Shown: piece after piece, positions 59,675 through 64,000 of the stretch
Position numbering within the stretch: position 1 is the stretch's first letter
How the letters are laid out: each line of letters opens with the position of its first letter
NCBI GenBank assembly: GCA_963813525.1
Contig: CAWEZI010000005.1
Span: forward strand, 62,001-126,000
Direction: 5' to 3'
Origin: Bog-756 sp963813525
GTDB lineage: Bacteria; Actinomycetota; Acidimicrobiia; Acidimicrobiales; RAAP-2
Length of the DNA: 64,000 bases
The notes under the pieces: model-generated
Told to the model about the DNA's origin: nothing
The model's input: only the letters and a program-made list of their open reading frames with translations
Database searches by the model: none
Translations under genes and position numbers: made by a program

Positions 59675-61321
59675 ATGACAGTTTCCTCCACCCACGACGT
59701 GGTCAACCAGGCGCCCCCGCTGCAGGACTATGACGTCTTCTCCGCCGACACTGCGCTGAGCGAGGCCGTCGAGCGGGAGGGCGCGGGCTGGGCCCGGTCC
59801 GACCTCCGACGATTGGGGGTGCTGGCCGGCTCCGCTACCTCCCAGGAGCTCGGCCGGTTGGCCAACGTCAACCCACCTTCGCTGCGCACCCACGACCGCT
59901 ACGGGAACCGGATCGATGTGGTCGAGTATCACCCGGCCTACCACCAGCTCATGCGGACGGCGGTGGGGGAAGGTCTTCACGCCGGGCCCTGGGCCGAGCC
60001 CCGCCCCGGTGCCCATGTGGCTCGGGCGGCCAAGGTGATCGTCTGGTATCAGGTCGACGCCGGCCATATCTGTCCGGTGTCGATGACCTACTCGGTTGTT
60101 CCTGCCCTCCGACACCGGCCCGACGTGGCCGCTCTCTGGGAGCCGATGATCTATTCGACCACCTACGACCCAGCCAACCTCCCCGCCACCGACAAGGCGG
60201 GGGTGACCTGTGGGATGGCTCTGACCGAAAAGCAGGGCGGCTCTGACGTGCGGACCAACACCACCCGGGCGGTGCCCGAGGGCGACGGGGACCGGTCCTA
60301 CCAGTTGACCGGTCACAAGTGGTTCTGTTCCGCGCCCATGTCCGACGCCTTCCTGATGCTGGCTCAGGCTCCGGGCGGACTCAGCTGCTTCCTGGTGCCG
60401 CGCTGGAAGCCGGACGGTGGGCGCAACCCCATTCGCATCCAGAGGCTCAAGGACAAGCTCGGCGACCGGTCCAACGCATCCAGCGAGATCGAGCTCGACG
60501 GCGTCTGGGGTCAGCTGATCGGCGAGGAGGGCCGCGGGGTGCGCACCATCATCGAGATGGTCAACCACACCCGCCTCGACTGCATCCTGGGCTCGACCGC
60601 TCTCATGCGCCAGGGCGTGGCCCAGGCCGGCTGGCATGCTGCCCACCGATCGGCGTTCGGAAGGCGACTGGTCGACCAACCTCTGATGATCAACGTTCTC
60701 GCTGATCTCGCTCTCGAGTCGGAAGCCGCCACCATGGCGGCTCTTCGGTTGGCACGCGCCTACGACGCGCCGGTCGGGGACACCCACGAGAAGCTCCTCC
60801 AACGGCTGGTGACACCGATCATCAAATTCCGGACCTGCAAACGCGCACCTCAGCACGGCGCCGAAGCCCTGGAGTGCCTGGGGGGGAACGGCTACGTCGA
60901 AGAGTCGGGCCTCCCCCGACTCTTCCGGCAGAGCCCGGTCAACGGGGTGTGGGAGGGTTCCGGAAATGTGATCTGCCTCGATGTGCTCCGGGCGCTGTCC
61001 CGTGAGCCCGAGGCACTGGAGGCTTACTGGTCGGAGGTTGGTGAAGCAGGGTCGGGGGATGCACGCCTGGCCCGGGCCGTCGACGATCTGCACGTCGACC
61101 TGGCCGACCCCGCCACCATCGAGTTCCGGGCCCGCACAGTGGTCGAGCGGATGGCGGTCGTCTTCGCCGCTTCCCTCCTGGTCCGGTTCGCACCGCCGGC
61201 CGTGGCCGACGCCTTCTGTGGGTCACGCCTCTCCGAGGGTGGTGCCGGAGCGTTCGGCACCCTCGTGGGTGGCGCCGGTACCGGCCTCCTTCTGGAGCGG
61301 AACATACCGACGCTGTCGTGA
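59675..61321 (+). CDS. AidB-like acyl-CoA dehydrogenase-family flavoprotein
   Basis: 548 residues, the length of E. coli AidB (about 540). The ACAD core is visible with FAD-binding TCGMALTEKQGGSDV, HKWFCSAPMSDAF and the late GLPRLFRQSPVNGVWEGSGN, the last being the AidB/ACAD11 signature. E. coli AidB binds DNA and protects it from alkylation; many homologues may instead be true dehydrogenases. The UDG-superfamily gene just downstream gives some support for a DNA-repair role. Confidence 0.82.
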   Translation: MTVSSTHDVVNQAPPLQDYDVFSADTALSEAVEREGAGWARSDLRRLGVLAGSATSQELGRLANVNPPSLRTHDRYGNRIDVVEYHPAYHQLMRTAVGEGLHAGPWAEPRPGAHVARAAKVIVWYQVDAGHICPVSMTYSVVPALRHRPDVAALWEPMIYSTTYDPANLPATDKAGVTCGMALTEKQGGSDVRTNTTRAVPEGDGDRSYQLTGHKWFCSAPMSDAFLMLAQAPGGLSCFLVPRWKPDGGRNPIRIQRLKDKLGDRSNASSEIELDGVWGQLIGEEGRGVRTIIEMVNHTRLDCILGSTALMRQGVAQAGWHAAHRSAFGRRLVDQPLMINVLADLALESEAATMAALRLARAYDAPVGDTHEKLLQRLVTPIIKFRTCKRAPQHGAEALECLGGNGYVEESGLPRLFRQSPVNGVWEGSGNVICLDVLRALSREPEALEAYWSEVGEAGSGDARLARAVDDLHVDLADPATIEFRARTVVERMAVVFAASLLVRFAPPAVADAFCGSRLSEGGAGAFGTLVGGAGTGLLLERNIPTLS

Positions 61322-61360
61322 CCTTTCGATCGTGAGGTCCGAGCTCGCAGGCTGGCCCCG

Positions 61361-61960
61361 GTGACGGTGGGAGAGGTGATGGCCTCTGTTGGTTCCCTGT
61401 CGGTTCCGGGGGCACTCAACATCTACGACGAAGAGGAGTCGGTCCGATGGGGCGACCCACCCGGAGCGGCCACCCGTCGTCGACGCGCCCTGCAGCGCTA
61501 TCTGACGTCGCACTGGTCGGCACCGACCGTGCTGGTGGGGGAGGCCCCCGGCAAGAACGGTGCCCGTCGCACAGGTCTGCCTTTCACCTCGATGCGACAA
61601 ATGACCGGGGAGGGTCCGGCGGAGCCCACCGCCACCGTCGTCCAGCGTGTGCTGGCTGAGCTCGGACAACAGGACCAGGTGCTGTTGTGGAACGCGTCCA
61701 TCCTCTTCGGCCCGGACAACCGGAATCCACGTCGGGAGGAGCTCGAAGCCTGCGCCGAGGTGCTTGCTCTCATCTGCCGTGGTCGGCGGGTCCTGGCCAT
61801 CGGTCGCCATGCGGAAATGGCCACCGGCGCGCCCTACATCCGTCATCCGTCCCACGGAGGGAGTTCCCAGTTCGCCGACGGGCTCCGTGCCGGCCTGTTC
61901 GCCGACGGGCTCTTTCGCCGCCCACCTCCAGAGGACCCTGGTCAGACGGCGCCCGGCTAG
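61361..61960 (+). CDS. Uracil-DNA glycosylase-superfamily protein
   Basis: 199 residues. TVLVGEAPGKNGARRTGLPF corresponds to motif 1 (GEAPGxxE..G.PF) of family 4/5 UDGs, LLWNASILFGPDN to the middle Asn segment, and IRHPSHGG to motif 2 (HPS). No Cys cluster for an iron-sulfur centre is visible, unlike family 4 enzymes, so it is a divergent member and glycosylase activity is unproven. GTG 61361 is 39 bp after the AidB-like gene, probably the same operon. Confidence 0.65.
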   Translation: MTVGEVMASVGSLSVPGALNIYDEEESVRWGDPPGAATRRRRALQRYLTSHWSAPTVLVGEAPGKNGARRTGLPFTSMRQMTGEGPAEPTATVVQRVLAELGQQDQVLLWNASILFGPDNRNPRREELEACAEVLALICRGRRVLAIGRHAEMATGAPYIRHPSHGGSSQFADGLRAGLFADGLFRRPPPEDPGQTAPG

Positions 61961-62068
61961 GCGACGTGGAGTGGGAGCACCCAGTGGGTACCCTCGACGT
62001 CACCATGCGCTCGCAGCCAAGCCGTCACCGACGGGATTCGCCCTCGCTCCCCGGACGGACCCCCGCTC

Positions 62069-63250
62069 GTGGCTGAGTACAAGATCCTCGTCCAGCCGCC
62101 CCATCCGGTGCGCCGGGCAGCCATTGTGGTCATTGTTGTGGTGGCGGTGATTGCTGTGGGCGTCGGCGCCTACACGCTCGGACGGCACGGTGATGGCGGA
62201 AAGCACGCCGGGGCCAAGGGGTCACCGGTATCAGGTGGCCAACCGGTCGCCGCTCCCAAGCCCCTTGCGGTGGTTTCCTCCGTTCCCGGCACCGGCGCCG
62301 TCAATGTGCCGTCGAATCAGGTGGTCACCGTCCAGTTCTCCGAACCGCTCATGGCCGGCAACACCCTGCCCTCCTTCGTTCCCCCGGTCAGCGGCTCTTG
62401 GACCAAGGAGGGTTCGTATTCGCTCTCGTTCAACCCCACCGCGCCCTTCATTCCGACCACCACCGAGTCGCTGGTCATTCCGGCGGGGAATGCCGGCCCG
62501 CACAGCCGTACGGGCAGGACGCTCGCTCAACCAGTGTCCCTCACCTTCACCGTGGCTCAGGCCAGCACCGAGCGCCTGCAGCAATTGCTGGCCCAGCTCG
62601 ACTACCTCCCGCTGACCTTCACTCCCAGCGCCCCGCTGAGTTCCGCCAACCAGGCGGTCACGGCCCAGCCGGGCTCGTTCGCCTGGCGTTGGCCCTCGCT
62701 TCCCGCCTCACTGACCTCTTTGTGGACCGAGGGTTCCGAGAACGTCATCACCAAGGCGGCCGTCATGAACTTCGAGAACCAGAACGGCTTGGGAGTGGAC
62801 GGGTTGGCCGGCAAGGAGGTGTGGACGGCGCTGCTCGGCGATCTGGCCTCGGGGAAGGTCGATGCCAACTCCTACAACTACGTGTTCGTCTCCAAGCAGC
62901 TTCCCGAAAATCTGACCGTCTACGTCAACGGCGCGCCTCAGCTGGCCAACACCCCGGTCAACACGGGAGCACCGGGAGCCGACACCGCCGACGGGACCTA
63001 CCCGGTGTTCGAGCACGTCACCAGCTCGCGGATGGTGGGGACCAATCCGGACGGCAGTCACTACGACGACCCCAATGTGCCATGGGCCAGCTATTTCAAC
63101 GGTGGGGATGCTCTCCATGGGTTCGTGCGGGCGTCCTACGGCTTCCCCCAGAGCAACGGCTGTGTGGAGATGGCGGTGGCCAACGCCGCTCAGGTCTGGC
63201 CGCTCACCCCCATCGGAACCCTGGTGACGGTGGTCGGCCCCGCCTCATGA
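62069..63250 (+). CDS. L,D-transpeptidase with an Ig-like domain
   Basis: 393 residues. An N-terminal membrane anchor (AAIVVIVVVAVIAVGVGAYTLG) leads to a bacterial Ig-like domain (about 70-165), a peptidoglycan-binding-like helical region (VMNFENQNGLGVDGLAGKEVW near 235-255), and a C-terminal YkuD domain. The YkuD site is LHGFVRASYGFPQSNGCVEM with His, Ser and catalytic Cys. It should cross-link peptidoglycan stems (3-3 links) outside the membrane. The start GTG 62069 has no clear ribosome site. Confidence 0.9.
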   Translation: MAEYKILVQPPHPVRRAAIVVIVVVAVIAVGVGAYTLGRHGDGGKHAGAKGSPVSGGQPVAAPKPLAVVSSVPGTGAVNVPSNQVVTVQFSEPLMAGNTLPSFVPPVSGSWTKEGSYSLSFNPTAPFIPTTTESLVIPAGNAGPHSRTGRTLAQPVSLTFTVAQASTERLQQLLAQLDYLPLTFTPSAPLSSANQAVTAQPGSFAWRWPSLPASLTSLWTEGSENVITKAAVMNFENQNGLGVDGLAGKEVWTALLGDLASGKVDANSYNYVFVSKQLPENLTVYVNGAPQLANTPVNTGAPGADTADGTYPVFEHVTSSRMVGTNPDGSHYDDPNVPWASYFNGGDALHGFVRASYGFPQSNGCVEMAVANAAQVWPLTPIGTLVTVVGPAS

Positions 63251-63269
63251 CCGGTGCCAACCGCACATG

Positions 63270-63788
63270 TCACGAGGGCGGCCGACCGGCCAGGGCTTCG
63301 GTGGCAGGGGGCAGAAACCACTCGCTCACGATCATGGTCGGAGTGGCCCCGATGATGAGGCGGTAGCGCCGGGCGAATGGCGAGGAGGCCAGCAGAGTGG
63401 CGATCTGGGGGTGACCGGAGCTGTGTCCGTCACTCGCCGGGGGGTCGGACAGGGGCTGGCGCCAGATGTCGAGCTGATGATCGGAAAGGATGCGACCGAT
63501 CGGTTCGGAGCTGGTTTCGAGTTGGCGCCGGGCCGAGTCGGGGAGGCGCCCACCGGCGATGGTCGAATCGGCGTACACAAAGCGGCGGCCGCTGGTCCGC
63601 CCTGTGAGCAGCACCGTGCGACGCAACGTCTCCTCGTTGGGCCCGAGCCCGAGGCCGTTGTCATCTCCCGCCCGGTCCGGACCCTGCCAGAGGATGTCGG
63701 CGTCGATGGGTTCGCCGGCCAGCTGCTCCAGGAGATCGGTGACCGTACCGGCGTGGCGGGCGAGGGCGGTGGCCAGCTCGAGTGCCAC
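63270..63788 (-). CDS. Chorismate lyase-like (UbiC/Rv2949c-type) protein
   Basis: 172 residues. RRTVLLTGRTSGRRFVYADS, PIGRILSDHQLDIWRQPL and the late RRYRLIIGATPTMIVSEWF match the chorismate lyase-like fold, in which Arg and Glu of the late strand bind the aromatic acid. Rv2949c makes 4-hydroxybenzoate from chorismate; the same reaction is likely but not certain. GTG 63788 shares one base with the TAG of the upstream gene. Confidence 0.75.
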   Translation of the reverse strand: MALELATALARHAGTVTDLLEQLAGEPIDADILWQGPDRAGDDNGLGLGPNEETLRRTVLLTGRTSGRRFVYADSTIAGGRLPDSARRQLETSSEPIGRILSDHQLDIWRQPLSDPPASDGHSSGHPQIATLLASSPFARRYRLIIGATPTMIVSEWFLPPATEALAGRPPS

Positions 63789-64000
63789 TAGCCGGCACGT
63801 GCGACGGCCAGGCCGGCGGCCAGAAGCACGACCGCCCACGACATGGTTCGGAGGGCCCGCTCGAGAGGGGCGAGGAGCGTGGCCCGGTCGATCCTGATGT
63901 CGTCGCCCTCGGTGAGAACGATCGAGCCGCTCACCTCCGCAGTCCGGCGCCGCAGAAGTCGGGCCGGGGTACTGAGGGCCCGCTGTGCCGCCGACAGGGC
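63788..64000 (-). CDS. Unidentified protein, C-terminal 70 residues (5' end outside window)
   Basis: The frame is open from the window edge to TAG at 63790-63788. It reads ..ALSAAQRALSTPARLLRRR, then TAEVSGSIVLTEGDDIRIDRATL and ends with a hydrophobic segment RTMSWAVVLLAAGLAVARAG, perhaps a terminal membrane helix. I do not recognise a family. Its stop overlaps the GTG of the chorismate lyase-like gene, so the two form one operon. Confidence 0.6.
   Translation of the reverse strand, partial: ALSAAQRALSTPARLLRRRTAEVSGSIVLTEGDDIRIDRATLLAPLERALRTMSWAVVLLAAGLAVARAG

Noticed and set aside
1..64000. tRNA or rRNA genes
   Set aside because: No T-loop or anticodon-arm pattern or rRNA core sequence was recognised on either strand by eye; a tRNAscan run would settle it.

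Overview
The window looks like chromosome of a high-GC Gram-positive bacterium of the phylum Actinomycetota, most likely class Acidimicrobiia; no rRNA was available to confirm this. The evidence is the strong G+C bias, the block rpsF-ssb-rpsR-rplI-dnaB lying near padR-ino1 and a DUF5318 gene (a neighbourhood also found in mycobacteria), enzymes of the mycofactocin-linked and F420-dependent types, several probable leaderless starts (a TANNNT box 6-8 nt before ATG/GTG), and secreted proteins built from 'SDGGIFAFGDA' and 'SCxxxxxC' repeats. I see no tRNA, rRNA, CRISPR array, prophage or intact insertion sequence.

Layout. 1-2.9 kb: end of a CCA-adding enzyme, inositol-phosphate synthase with its PadR regulator, and DUF5318. 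2.9-6.2 kb: a catabolic-looking cluster (two SDRs, a DapB-like dehydrogenase, a SnoaL-like protein). 6.3-8.9 kb: a DHA2 efflux pump and panB. 9.1-12.5 kb: rpsF-ssb-rpsR-rplI, then dnaB. 12.6-19 kb: Nudix, LysR/methyltransferase pair, dienelactone hydrolase, EEP-family phosphatase, CoA-transferase, alpha/beta hydrolase. 19.1-23.5 kb: lon and an RCK-gated K+ channel. 23.6-27.7 kb: pstSCAB behind a clear PHO-box array. 27.7-30.1 kb: a second DHA2 pump divergent from its TetR regulator. 30.1-33.4 kb: two orphan OmpR-family response regulators flanking a crcB pair controlled by a fluoride riboswitch. 33.5-42.3 kb: pgi, desaturase/PaaX pair, mycofactocin-type SDR, sulfatase, glycosidase-like protein, sulfotransferase. 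43.5-48.5 kb: phosphoribosyltransferase, P450-cutA-VOC, a solute-binding lipoprotein. 48.6-55.8 kb: an Rpf-like cell-wall enzyme behind a long structured leader, an F420 oxidoreductase, DUF202 pair, a propeller lipoprotein, an amidohydrolase. 56-64 kb: aquaporin, enoyl-CoA hydratase, cupin, mycofactocin-type alcohol dehydrogenase, AidB-like dehydrogenase, UDG-superfamily protein, L,D-transpeptidase, and a chorismate-lyase-like protein.

The most interesting signal is regulatory. pstS and both response-regulator genes share the promoter layout GTTCACC-N9-TANGGT. The two regulator copies are 20/22 identical over the whole element. At pstS the box ends four 11-bp direct repeats of actinobacterial PHO type. 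Upstream of the first regulator is an array of 11-bp units, GATCACTGCCC on the minus strand, whose core differs by one base from a pstS repeat. I infer one phosphate-type regulon in which the regulators are also targets. The second regulator's promoter would produce a leaderless transcript whose first ORF (81 codons) ends in an ATGA overlap with the regulator. Other clear control elements are a fluoride riboswitch whose 3' end can pair with the crcB ribosome binding site, and a TetR operator pair placed exactly on an almost consensus efflux promoter.
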